This document shows, piece by piece, positions 52,917 through 62,743 of a stretch of 64,000 bases of DNA (its first letter is position 1; every line of letters starts with the position of its first letter). The stretch comes from Gautieria morchelliformis. Lineage: Eukaryota > Basidiomycota > Agaricomycetes > Gomphales > Gomphaceae. The DNA lies in NCBI GenBank assembly GCA_015179125.1, contig WHVA01000481.1, forward strand, positions 1 through 64,000, given 5' to 3'. The translations under genes were made by a program, and so were the position numbers. A model generated the notes under the pieces. That model was not told the origin of the DNA. It saw nothing but the letters and a program-made list of their open reading frames with translations, and made no database searches.

Positions 52917-55900
52917 TCAGCAGTCCTCCGGCCTCCGCACGAGCTGAGGGCTGTGTTGACCCCATTCGTGCGACAAACGAGGTTAAACTCAACGCATCCG
53001 CTCTTTCGTCCTCCGACTCTCTCTCTGTTCCGCTCACTTCCGACACCATTTCCGCACCCCCGTTTACAGCATTGGTCGACTCCGGTTCGACTCATTGTTT
53101 CCTCGATTCCGACTTTGTTTTGAAACATAAACTTCCGACCCGCAACATTCCGACTATTCCGCTCCGCCTTTTCGACGGGTCTTCCAACACGGGAATTTCC
53201 CAAGTTGTGGATCTGTCTATCCGTTTCGCTACTGGGGACAACCATGAAGTTACGTTTTACGTTACTCCGCTAGATGCTAGCTGTTCCGTTGTACTAGGAC
53301 ACAATTGGCTCACCCGATATAATCCGTCGATTAACTGGGCATTGGGTCAAATACAGTTCCGTACCCCGGATCAACTTCCATCTATTCCGACGTCTTCTGC
53401 AAAGATGGCTCAGGCCTCTTCTGCAACTCCGCTCGTGGATTCAGTTCCGCACTCCGGTCCCGCTTTAGCACCTCCGCCCCTCGAAGCTCCTCGAATTGCG
53501 CTCGTTTCCGCCATCGCTTTCCGCGTATTGCAACGGCAAGATGATACGACCGTCTTCCAGCTTCACCTCTCCGATTCGGCTTCAGTCAAGGCTCGTTCCG
53601 CCTCGACTTCCGCTCCGGTCGACATGAGCTCAGTTCCGGAAGAATATCGTGACTTCCCGGACGTGTTCAATAAGGCCAAAGCCGACAAACCTGCTGCACA
53701 TCGACCTTACGACTTGAAGATAGATTTGGAAGAAGGAGCATCTCCGCCCCTTGGACCGATCTACTCTCTTTCGCAAAGTGAACTCCTAACTCTCCGAGAG
53801 TTCGTCGATGAACATCTCAACATGGGCTTTATCCGCCCTTCGCTGTCTCCGCACGGCGCTCCGGTCCTCTTCGTCAAGAAGAAGGATGGATCTCTCCGCC
53901 TCTGCGTCGATTTCCGCGGACTCAATGCCCTCACTAAAAAGGACAAATATCCGCTTCCGCGCATTTCCGATTTACTCGACACTCCCCGCAGGGCGAAGAT
54001 CTACACCAAAATTGACCTCCGGCACGCTTATCACCTTGTCCGCATCCGGGAAGGTGACGAGTGGAAAACCACCTTCCGCACCCGCTACGGTGCCTTTGAG
54101 TGGACTGTCATGCCTTTTGGTCTAACCAACGCTCCCGCCGCTTTTCAGCGATTCATGAACGACGTATTTTCCGACCTCCTCGACGTATGCGTTCTAGTCT
54201 ACATTGACGACATCCTCATCTATTCCGACACACCGGAAAAACATCGGGAACATGTCCGCGAAGTACTCCGCTGTCTCCGCAAACATCATCTCTACACAAA
54301 AGCAGAGAAATGCGAATGGCATCGCGACACGGTCGAATACCTCGGCTACATCCTCTCTCCAACAGGTCTTACCATGGCAGAGGACAAGGTCAAGGCAATT
54401 CAAGAATGGCCGGAACCCCGACGTGTTAAGGATGTGCAGTCTTTCCTTGGCTTCGCCAACTTTTACCGGCGTTTCATTTATAATTTTTCCGACATTACTG
54501 TTCCGCTCACGCGTCTCACCAGGAAGGGTGCCCCATGGAATTTCACACCGGAATGCCGTTCCGCATTTGAAGCCCTCAAATCGGCCTTCACCACGGCTCC
54601 CATACTCGGTTTCTGGATTCCTGATGCCCAACTTGTACTCGAAACCGACGCTTCTGACTACGCGCTAGCCGCCATTCTTTCCATCATTTCACCCGACGAC
54701 GGAGAAATTCATCCGATCGCCTTTCATTCCCGCACCTTTTCCGCCCCGGAACTCAACTACGACGTCCACGATAAGGAACTACTTGCGATTTTTGAAGCCT
54801 TCAAAATCTGGAGACATTACCTCGAAGGTCCAACTTATCCGATCGACGTTGTAACGGATCATAAGAACCTTGAGTATTTTGCAACCACTAAGATTTTGAC
54901 TCGCCGTCAAGTCCGCTGGTCTGAATACCTCTCACAGTTCAACATGGTGATCCGTTTCCGCCCCGGAAAGCTCGGAGCAAAACCCGACGCGCTCACTAGA
55001 CGTTGGGACGTCTACCCGAAAGAGGGAAGTAGCGACTATGCCAGCGTTAATCCGCACAATTTCCGCCCAGTATTCTCCACTGAGCAACTGGCATCGTCCC
55101 TGCGTGCCACAGCATTGCAGTTTCCGCTACTCCGCGCCTCAATTATTATGGACACCGAGTCTCTCCATTCCGACATCCGTTCCGCACTCCGTTCCGACCC
55201 CACCTCCGCAACCCACCTCGATGACCCCACCAGTCCTGGATGGTCCCTCGATTCCGACGGATTTCTCCGGTACAAGTCCCGGATTTACGTTCCGGACACC
55301 AACGATCTACGACTTCGCGTGCTCCAGCAAAGCCACGATCATCCGCTCTCAGGACACCAAGGCCAGAACAAGACCCTCGACATAATCCGACGCACCTATA
55401 CTTGGCCTCTCCTCCGCACGATGGTCCAAGACTACTGCAAGTCATGCACCACCTGTATGCGAGCCAAGCCTCAACGTCACAAACCCTACGGCCTCCTGAA
55501 GCAACTTCCGATCCCGGAACAACCGTGGAATTCAATATCCATGGATTTCATTGAGAAACTTCCTAAGTCATCTGGCTATGATACCATTCTAGTGATCGTT
55601 GACCGCCTTACAAAGCAGTCCATCTTTATCCCGACCTACGACACCATAACTTCCGCCCAGCTCGCACAGCTCTTTGTGCTCCATGTCTTTTCCAAGCACG
55701 GAATCCCTTCCCATGTCACTTCCGACCGTGGATCCGAATTCGTGTCCTCCTTTTTCCGCACACTCGGCAAGGCTCTCGACATGAAGCTCCACTTCACTTC
55801 CGGTTATCACCCCGAAGGAGACGGACAAACGGAGCGTACTAATCAGACCCTTGAGCAGTATCTCCGCGTCTATTGCAACTACCAACATAGCAATTGGTCC

Positions 55901-56620
55901 GACCTTCTTCCACTTGCGGAATTTGCCTACAACAATGCGCCTTCCGCTACCACCGGAATTTCACCCTTTTATGCCAACAAGGGCTACCACCCGAATCTCG
56001 CCATCCACCCTGAACGCGACCTCGCCTCTGCAAGAGCCCGAGAATTCGTTGTGGAACTTGACGACCTTCACCAGCACCTCCGAGAGAACATTACCGCTGC
56101 CCAGAAGAGATACCAAACTTCCGCCGATCGGAAACGCCTTCCGCAACCGGCATTCGAGATAGGCGACAAAGTCTTTGTCAAAGCGGAAAACCTCCGCACC
56201 ACTCGCCCCTCGAAGAAGCTCTCTGAGAAATACCTCGGTCCTTACGAGATCATCACTAAGGCCGGCAGTCGTTCTTTCACCCTCAGACTTCCTGACAAGA
56301 TGCGCGCAGTACATCCGGTATTCCATGTCTCTATGCTTGAGCCAGCAGTTCCGAATACAATTCCGAATCGAGAACAACCTCCGCCTCCGCCAGTCGTCAT
56401 CGACGGAGAACCGGAATATGAGATTTCGGAAATTCTCAACTCCAAGCTCGACAGACGATACCGCTGCCAACTCCAGTACCTAGTCAAGTGGGCAGGCTAT
56501 GAAAACACCGACGAAGAGACCTCGTGGATTTCCGCCACGGAACTTGACCACGCCTCTGACCTCGTCTCTGACTTCCACAAGTCATATCCTGACAAGCCTG
56601 GCCCCATTTCCGCGCCCTAG
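52913..56620 (+). CDS. Gypsy C pol (protease, RT, RNase H, integrase, chromodomain)
   Basis: Open in the minus-1 frame from the slip site to 56620; the first ATG is 53072, but expression as a gag-pol fusion is more likely. Order: protease ALVDSGSTHCF; RT with [49 protein letters not shown] and VYIDDILIYSD (catalytic DD); RNase H ETDASDYALAAILS and HDKELLAIFEAF; integrase HHCC (SGHQGQNKTLDIIRR, CKSCTTCMRAKPQRHK), DDE core (MDFIEKLPKSSG, SDRGSEFVSSFF, GQTERTNQTLEQY); GPYEI-type C-terminal barrel; chromodomain YLVKWAGYENTDEETSW. No stop or frameshift. It shares about two thirds of its residues with gypsy B by eye but uses different synonymous codons. Confidence 0.95.
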   Translation: MVSSPPASARAEGCVDPIRATNEVKLNASALSSSDSLSVPLTSDTISAPPFTALVDSGSTHCFLDSDFVLKHKLPTRNIPTIPLRLFDGSSNTGISQVVDLSIRFATGDNHEVTFYVTPLDASCSVVLGHNWLTRYNPSINWALGQIQFRTPDQLPSIPTSSAKMAQASSATPLVDSVPHSGPALAPPPLEAPRIALVSAIAFRVLQRQDDTTVFQLHLSDSASVKARSASTSAPVDMSSVPEEYRDFPDVFNKAKADKPAAHRPYDLKIDLEEGASPPLGPIYSLSQSELLTLREFVDEHLNMGFIRPSLSPHGAPVLFVKKKDGSLRLCVDFRGLNALTKKDKYPLPRISDLLDTPRRAKIYTKIDLRHAYHLVRIREGDEWKTTFRTRYGAFEWTVMPFGLTNAPAAFQRFMNDVFSDLLDVCVLVYIDDILIYSDTPEKHREHVREVLRCLRKHHLYTKAEKCEWHRDTVEYLGYILSPTGLTMAEDKVKAIQEWPEPRRVKDVQSFLGFANFYRRFIYNFSDITVPLTRLTRKGAPWNFTPECRSAFEALKSAFTTAPILGFWIPDAQLVLETDASDYALAAILSIISPDDGEIHPIAFHSRTFSAPELNYDVHDKELLAIFEAFKIWRHYLEGPTYPIDVVTDHKNLEYFATTKILTRRQVRWSEYLSQFNMVIRFRPGKLGAKPDALTRRWDVYPKEGSSDYASVNPHNFRPVFSTEQLASSLRATALQFPLLRASIIMDTESLHSDIRSALRSDPTSATHLDDPTSPGWSLDSDGFLRYKSRIYVPDTNDLRLRVLQQSHDHPLSGHQGQNKTLDIIRRTYTWPLLRTMVQDYCKSCTTCMRAKPQRHKPYGLLKQLPIPEQPWNSISMDFIEKLPKSSGYDTILVIVDRLTKQSIFIPTYDTITSAQLAQLFVLHVFSKHGIPSHVTSDRGSEFVSSFFRTLGKALDMKLHFTSGYHPEGDGQTERTNQTLEQYLRVYCNYQHSNWSDLLPLAEFAYNNAPSATTGISPFYANKGYHPNLAIHPERDLASARAREFVVELDDLHQHLRENITAAQKRYQTSADRKRLPQPAFEIGDKVFVKAENLRTTRPSKKLSEKYLGPYEIITKAGSRSFTLRLPDKMRAVHPVFHVSMLEPAVPNTIPNREQPPPPPVVIDGEPEYEISEILNSKLDRRYRCQLQYLVKWAGYENTDEETSWISATELDHASDLVSDFHKSYPDKPGPISAP

Positions 56621-56754
56621 TCAATTCCGACCTCATTCCGACACCACGGCTTGCTTACATTTCTCAAGTCATAATTCAAAAGAAAATCCGATTATTATTC
56701 CGATATGCTAATTTCCGACACTTCAAGAAAAATACTACAAGTCACCTCGACACC

Positions 56755-58084
56755 CTACTCCTCCCTCATGGTCTCCGCCTCGACCTCCCTTTCCGCTTCC
56801 GGATCCTTTTCCGACTCTCCTACCTCGACGACCACCAACTCCGTGTCTAACCGTTCCCTCATCGTTTCCGCCTCTTCCTCGTTCTCTGCTTCCGCACCCT
56901 CTTCCGCATGCCCCATCGGCACACTCACCAGCTCTGTCTCCACCCTCGTTCCCGCCTCATTCTCCTGCTCCTCTCGCAACCCTAGTTGGTCCCGGAACAA
57001 ATCGTTCCGCCACCGGAACTCCCGCTTCAGCTGCTCCAAAACTGTTGACATTACAGTCATCTGATTTTGGAATGACAACACTTGGTGTTGTTGAACCTCT
57101 GCCATTTCCAGCAAAATGTTCCGGATCCCGCGCTGCGTTTTCCGGATCCCCCTCAAGGACTCGGCGATATCGAGTAGGGGCGACGCCATGGTGAAGTGGT
57201 TTAACACCGCTGTTTCCGACTGCCCGGTCACCGGAAAGCCTTCCGCGCCTTTTTTCCCGCTCGACCTTGGTTTTGACTTTGGGGTTTCTGGCCCCTCGGT
57301 CTCGACTTTCCGCCTTTTCCGCTCCACCCTCGCGGAACAACCGTCCACGACGCACCGCCTCTTCTTGTCACGGCACCGATTGCAAGCGGTTTCCCGCGGA
57401 TTTTCCGACCAAATACACTCAAGCCCCTTCACCTCGCATGTGTCGCAGGGCGCCTTTTCTTCTTCCCCGTCCCTTGTCTTCCGTTTCCGGGTCACGGGAT
57501 TCTCCGGCCCCAACTCCCGGAGGTCGACAATGCGGGCCATCTTGTTCTTCCTGGCCTGTTGAAATTCGTCCGCCCCCCTTTTCCGATCCGCCACAAGGTT
57601 CACAACAGGAACTACTTCCTGTTGTTTTCCCTTCCCTTCAGGAGACGGTGTGTTTTCCGCCGTGTCTTCCGACTCCGGTTCGGAATCGGATTCGACGATT
57701 ATTTTCTGCCAAGTTTCTTAAGTCAGTCTCGGGATGAGACTCAGAACCTTTCCGACTCACCCGGGATTGTTCCGTTTTCTCCGCCACGGCCTTGTTTCCC
57801 GCAGCCTTTTTGGCCGCATCCCGTTTCCGCTGTTCTTCACGGACGCGCGATTCCTCCTCGCGACGTTTGCGGTCACGCTCCTCCTTCTCTTTCCGCTCCC
57901 GTTCCAGACGCTCCTGTTCCTTGCGCTCTTTCTCTTTGCGCTCCTCCTCCAGACGCTCTTTCTCCTTCCGCGCCGCTTCCTCGGCCTCGCGCTTTTCGGC
58001 CAACTCCTTTTGCGCGAGCATGTCAGCAAAGTGTTCTTTCATCTCAGCACTGGTCATTTTGGAGAAGTCGACTGGAGTGCTCAT
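56755..58084 (-). CDS. Antisense tail gene of gypsy C: coiled-coil, Zn2Cys6-like protein
   Basis: Opposite strand to pol, tail to tail, between pol and the 3' LTR. Two exons (58084-57761 and 57705-56755) joined through a 55-nt intron with GTGAGT donor, CTGAC branch-like motif and GGCAG acceptor give 424 residues in frame. The N-terminal half (residues 20-95) is an uninterrupted charged coiled coil of Glu, Lys and Arg. Cysteines 195, 198, 205, 216, 219 and 226 follow the spacing CX2CX6CX10CX2CX6C of fungal binuclear zinc clusters, with the basic loop in the second half (CNRCRDKKRRC). Then come a helical segment (MASPLLDIAESLRGIRKTQ) and an acidic C-terminus. It is probably nuclear and may bind nucleic acid; the function is unknown. 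No lesion in an element that looks recently active argues that it matters. Confidence 0.75.
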
Positions 58085-58192
58085 GATGGACTAAACAGAA
58101 GACGCGTCTTGCTTCCCGCCTATCTTTCAAACTCCGACGCATTTGTTCACAGGTCACGTGATTCCGACTTGTGGTCTCGCGGGGCTCGACCT

Positions 58193-58206
58193 TAGAAGGG
58201 AGATAC
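58193..58206 (+). promoter_or_regulatory. Gypsy C polypurine tract
   Basis: AGAAGGGAGATAC directly precedes the TGTTACG start of the 3' LTR. A similar tract (AAGGAGGGGATAC) precedes the B1 3' LTR. Confidence 0.65.
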
Positions 58207-58905
58207 TGTTACGACCGTTCATTTCCGACTTCCGACCCTCAGTTCCGCCACTCCTTCCGCCCTCCAATAGTTCCGCACAACGTTCCGCCCCTCCGACATT
58301 TCCGACATTCCGCCCCTTGTACATTTCCCTTGTTCTTTCGACTCTATTACTCGGACCCACCGGACCCACCTCGCCATCCATCAAAACCATATATCCGGTC
58401 ACCCTTGTAGTTCGTTGTCAGATATGTTTTCCCGACCCCTTGTTCTTTGCCATTGTTCTACCTTACCCTGAACCCCCCTTGTAGTCCCATTGTTCCCAAT
58501 AGGTTAGTTCCCACACATTGTACTCGACTTCCGCTTCCTCCGGAATTTGTTTAGTACAACATCATTACTTGTTGCTCTGCGCTTTGTATAAAAACCCCCT
58601 CATGTATGTCTGTTATTCTGCAATCAGATAATCACCTTCGATACTTGATTTCCTTCGCTCCATCTCCTGTTCTTAGCACAGCGAGTCTAGCAAGATCTCA
58701 GTCTCTCTCTCAGCCTTCCGTCTTCCGCCTTCCGCCTTCCGCCTCAGTTCCGACTCAAGTTCCGACCAAACCTCTGGTCCAGTACTTTCCGACTTCCGGC
58801 TCATTTCCGAAATACCTAGGACGATAGTTCATTGGGGGCGCAACCTATAAGTTGAAGCCGCTGTCCTTTCCAGTTCCGACTTAGTGGAAATCTCGATACG
58901 TAACA
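58207..58905 (+). repeat. Gypsy C 3' LTR
   Basis: 699 bp, one base shorter than the 5' LTR in a C run near its start; otherwise no difference seen. Confidence 0.97.
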
Positions 58906-60870
58906 CCATGAGGGAGTCCTCTAGAGTGGCCGATATGATGATGTCGTCGTCGTACGGGGCCGGTGGAGCACGTGACTCCTCCGGGGGCACCTCTGCGTCA
59001 TCGGTGGTGATTGGGTGAGGCTGGTCGGCCTCACCACTAGTGGTGGTATCCGCTTGGGTGTTAGGGCCAGTGTCCTCGCGGAGCATGGCCTCAACGGCCG
59101 GGTCCTCAGTCTGAGGAGGGGGCCGGAAGCGTGCCAGCTCTTGGTCAAGCTGAGCGTGAGTGAGGGGTTGCGGCACCGCGGCCCTCACATGGCTGGTCTC
59201 GATGACCTTTTGTTGGCCCTCACGGGCGGCGGCACTGAATGCCGCGCCGGTGATGCTGCATTGAACATAATGTTCAATGCGTGCCACTCGCTCGCGAGTG
59301 ACCCCCGTGTAGCGGGCCAACCATCTCGCGATCTTGTCGAGGGGGATGTCGGGGCCGGCTCGGCCCTCCACAGGGAATGGGCCCGTGATTGAGAGCCGCA
59401 GGGTGGTGCTCTGAGGTGTCAGCACTTCCCTGGCGTCGACGAGGCTCGACCATTGGTCTGTCAAGCTGAATAGGTCGAGTAGCCTCGCCCTAAGAGGTGA
59501 TGCGACCCCTTTGACCTGGGGTGCAAGGGCCTTCAACCACATCCAGACGTCCATGTCATCTAGGTTGAAGGTGCCATCCGTGTTGTCACAGATGGCGGAT
59601 GGGATTCCTTCAGGGTTGTGTATCCAACCCTTCAGGATGGCTGCGATATCATGCGGGGTACCGCCCGCTATCACGAGACAATCCCTTTTGGGATTGCGAG
59701 CGCGTTGTTTGTGCTCGATGCATTTGAATACGCCGATCATCTCGTGCGTACATGCGAGCTGCGGCGTCTCTTTTGCCTGTGCTATGAGTTCGACGAAGCG
59801 TGGGTCGTCGAGTGGGCAGACGTCGTACCATTGAGTACGACGCTGTTGGGCCTTTCCTCCCGGCTGTGGTAGGAGGCCCGTCTCAGAGATCGGTGGATCT
59901 CCGAGTGGGATGAGCATCCCCTCCCCCGGGTAGGGAGGATAAACTGTCCCCGCCGGTGGAGGAAGGGCCACGCCAGGCCCGATGTACTGGGCCTCGACTT
60001 GTGCTATCCGCCATTGCAGGGCGGGGTCGTTGATGGTGTGCGACGATGATGCCGCTAGGTAAGCGCTGATCGCGCTTTCCTTCGCAATGGCTAGCCCATT
60101 GACGGTGTTGGCATTGCCGCGCAATTTCTTGCGCTTTTTCTTTGGCTGCTCTGCCAGCCGCTGTGCCCTTTCCGGGTTGTATGTCTTCCAGACGGATGAG
60201 TCTGACTCCCATCCATCTGGGACACCGTACGCAGAGTCGGAAGGCGCGCTATGCCCTTCCGTCGTTGTCGTTGTCGGGGTCGGTGCTGACAATCGGGACA
60301 CTAGCCCCGATGTTGCGTGCGCCGGCAATGGCGCCCTCGCGTGAGGTGATGATGGCCCGGCCACTGGGTCCGTGGCCCAGTCATGTCGCGGCCTTTTTGA
60401 GGCAGCGTGGACCAGGGTAACCTGGAGCTGGGCTGCGCTCAGCTGCTGCTCCAGTTCCTTGATATTGGCGCGCTCGGTTACGAGCGCATCGTCGCGGTCT
60501 TCGACCGCACGTTCCAACTCTTTGACCTCTTTTTAAGGTCATGTATGTCCCGGAGGGGCTCTTCTCACACGTCACACGTGATGCCCCTTGGGAGACATCC
60601 CCAGGCTGCATCGACGGCGTCGCCGATGTCTTCATCCTGCAACTTGACCTTGCGGGTGCCTGTCGAGGCCCGTAAGTGCGTGGCGTAGTCTGCGCACGTT
60701 GCGCAATCGTCCGGGTGGACGATGGTGAGGGCGTCCTCCCATCCCACGATCATCCAGTGCTCCTGGTCTATTAGAGCACGAAGAATGTCTGTGGCCCCCT
60801 GTCTTGGGGCCGTTGCTCGCGTTGTGGACGTTGACGGGTCAACGTCCATCCCATCTTTAGGGGGCATCAT
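58906..60870 (-). CDS. Gypsy D tail ORF (645 codons before interruption by gypsy C)
   Basis: It lies on the same strand as D pol and starts 120 bp after the pol stop. Exon 1 (60870-60571) opens MMPPKDGMDVDPS. A 44-nt GT-AG intron (60570-60527) removes a TGA and a frame change, and exon 2 starts at 60526. Features: a short heptad segment (ERAVEDRDDALVTERANIKE), a Pro/Thr-rich stretch, the basic signal PKKKRKK near residue 228, and a long unrecognised domain (DMDVWMWLKALAPQVKGVAS, LDKIARWLARYTGVTRERVA), then an acidic tail. Gypsy C cut it five codons before its end; beyond the element the frame resumes at 50750 and stops at 50734-50736. As it stands, the ORF runs into LTR sequence and ends at 58829. 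It is not envelope-like: no signal peptide or membrane span. Function unknown. Confidence 0.65.
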
Positions 60871-60989
60871 CTTCGTGGGGATGATGGTGGTTAGCTTCCA
60901 AGAAGCGATGCGCCCTCAGAAAGATCCGAGGTGAAAATTTAACCGCACCATGGCCGGCGCGTCACGTGGTCTGCACGTGACAGACGCAT

Positions 60990-61841
60990 CTAGCGGCGTC
61001 TGGGGAGGTTGCGTGGCTTGCTCACCCCCCTAAGCTCTAGATAGCTATCTAGGGCTTCAAGGTCCTTGCAGGACGACATGGGTTCCCATGTCACGTCGCC
61101 TAAGGTCCAATGGACCTGGAACTCCAGGTCCGTCGAGTTTATCCATCGATGTGCGATAATCTCGTCGACGAGCCACTCCTCGTCGTCATTCGCTCCGAAG
61201 TCATAAAATGACTTGGCCTCACAACGGGGGAACAATTCGTCGTTGTTGGCCTCATATCGCCGTACGAGGCTTGAATGGAAGACCGGTGAAATGCGGCGGC
61301 TTTTCAGCTCATCGGGAAGATCGAGGGTCACCGTCGAGGCGTCGTTGTGAGCCTCGACCATGCGGTACGGTCTGATGTACCGCGGGACTAGTTTTATGGC
61401 TCTTCCTTTCGGGAGAGTTAAGTTTTGTGTCGAGAGGTAGACGCGGTCGTTGGCCACGTACCTGTCGCTCGCCATATGTTTCTTATTTGCATGAAACGTT
61501 TGCGTCACTCAATGCTCTATGATTGCATCGTGTGCCGCCATCAGGTTCCATTTTGCCTGATGTGTGAACCGGGCTACCCCCTTGAACGGGGTGTCCACGG
61601 CTATGGGGAGGTCTATCCGTGGCATATAGCCGTGGTTCATCTCGAAAGGTGCGAACCCTGTGGTCGCGCTGACGTTGCTGTTGAGGGCGACCTCAACCAT
61701 TGGGCATTTCAATGCCCAATCCTTCTGATCGTCTCTGACAACCGCTCCGTCAAACGCACGATTGACGTCTTGGGACTGACTCGGCAGTCATCACTGGGCC
61801 TACCACCTCCTCTGCTCGACCCTCTTCCGATGGTGTTCTAA
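60990..61841 (-). pseudogene. Gypsy D pol, integrase end and chromodomain (truncated)
   Basis: From right to left: DDQKDWALKCPMVE around 61750-61700 after a frame change, VSATTGFAPFEMNHGYMPR, a TGA at 61509-61511 (family context suggests CGA), then VTQTFHANKKHMASDRYV, GRAIKLVPRYIRPYRMVEAH and a chromodomain-like end (EIIAHRWINSTDLEFQVHW). The end of pol is at 60990. Upstream integrase, RT and gag are missing beyond about 61840. Unlike gypsy B and C it belongs to another chromovirus lineage. Confidence 0.85.
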
Positions 61842-61968
61842 TAGTTGGGTTGTCGTGACCTGTGTATTTCCTGCACCTTGGTATCCCCATTTTCCCTTTC
61901 GCTACTCCTCCTCACACGGTTTGCAAAGTATGTAATATCCATGCTGGAGATATATCTGCTTTTTCAAT

Positions 61969-62390
61969 GACACGATTGCAACCCGAAGTTCTCGAGTATA
62001 TACTGGGCCAGGAGAGCAACCTCTCCCCTGGAAGACAAGTTCTTGAAGTATGTTTCACATGCCTTATATATCACCTACGTGCTTGACTTATACTGTTGTT
62101 TTTCAAGCTTCGCCATCAGGAAACTGGTGTCCTTATTGCGGGAATTGTACTGCCACACCAGGGGTTTGGCTTTCTCTCCAGAAAGCCCAGCCCTGCTTCG
62201 TTGGAGGTCTTTCCACAGTACGCGAAAGAGCCGCAATTTTTAAACGCGATAGCGATCACATGGACCATCCTTGGTGGAATAATGGGAAACAAAGATATCA
62301 GCTGTTCCACCTGATGTTGACGGCTCACAACATCTAGTAGAGGAAATTGTCCTTACCATTAGGGATTCGAGCTGCACGGTAGGTGTTCAT
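61969..62390 (+). CDS. Small hypothetical gene, two or three exons
   Basis: Exon 1 from ATG 61969 (MTRLQPEVLEYILGQESN) ends at LE before a GTATGT donor at 62049. The acceptor TTTTTCAAG leads to LRHQETGVLIAGIVLPHQG at about 62108, continuing through FPQYAKEPQFLNAIAITWT to a glycine-rich turn (ILGGIMG). A further AG could join PPDVDGSQHLVEEIVLTIRD. The reading is consistent across the intron, but no family is recognised and the end is uncertain. It sits at the edge of the retroelement block. Confidence 0.35.
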
Positions 62391-62743
62391 CCGTCATTAC
62401 TTAATTTATGCCACAGGATACTAACTAGTTATTATCAAAGGATGTTTAGATTCCAGGATTTGGCGCTATACGACATCTAGTACCCGACGACGCCATGTAC
62501 TCTGCAAAGCCGAATATTGTCCTCGTTTTGAGGGTGTGCAAGCGATCACCAACTCTTCTCGCCTCCGTGTGTGATGTCCAGCCATGACTGACTGTGAGGC
62601 TATAGAATATTCTCCTGTGTACACCTTTCAACAACCAGTGATATAATTACATAAATGTACGCTTGTATTGGAAAGAGAGACGAAGGAGTGACGAGCAGCA
62701 GTACAACAGGCTAGGACATTCTGTTGAGACACAACAACCGCAA
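62391..62743. other. No gene recognised
   Basis: Short intergenic stretch between the small plus-strand gene and the minus-strand membrane-protein gene. Nothing supported. Confidence 0.3.

Larger units (their letters stand above)
50756..58905 (+). mobile_element. Gypsy C, essentially intact Ty3/gypsy chromovirus
   Basis: 8150 bp with LTRs 50756-51455 (700 bp) and 58207-58905 (699 bp) that differ by one C in a C run, flanked by CCATG on both sides (50751-50755 and 58906-58910). Order: LTR, self-primer site, gag, slip site, pol with chromodomain, antisense tail gene, purine tract, LTR. It lies inside the tail ORF of gypsy D. Everything needed for movement is readable. Confidence 0.97.

Noticed and set aside
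56705..58200. Plus-strand frames over the gypsy C tail (Ser/Phe/Arg-rich)
   Set aside because: Shadows of the antisense gene, which has splice sites, a coiled coil and the cysteine cluster.
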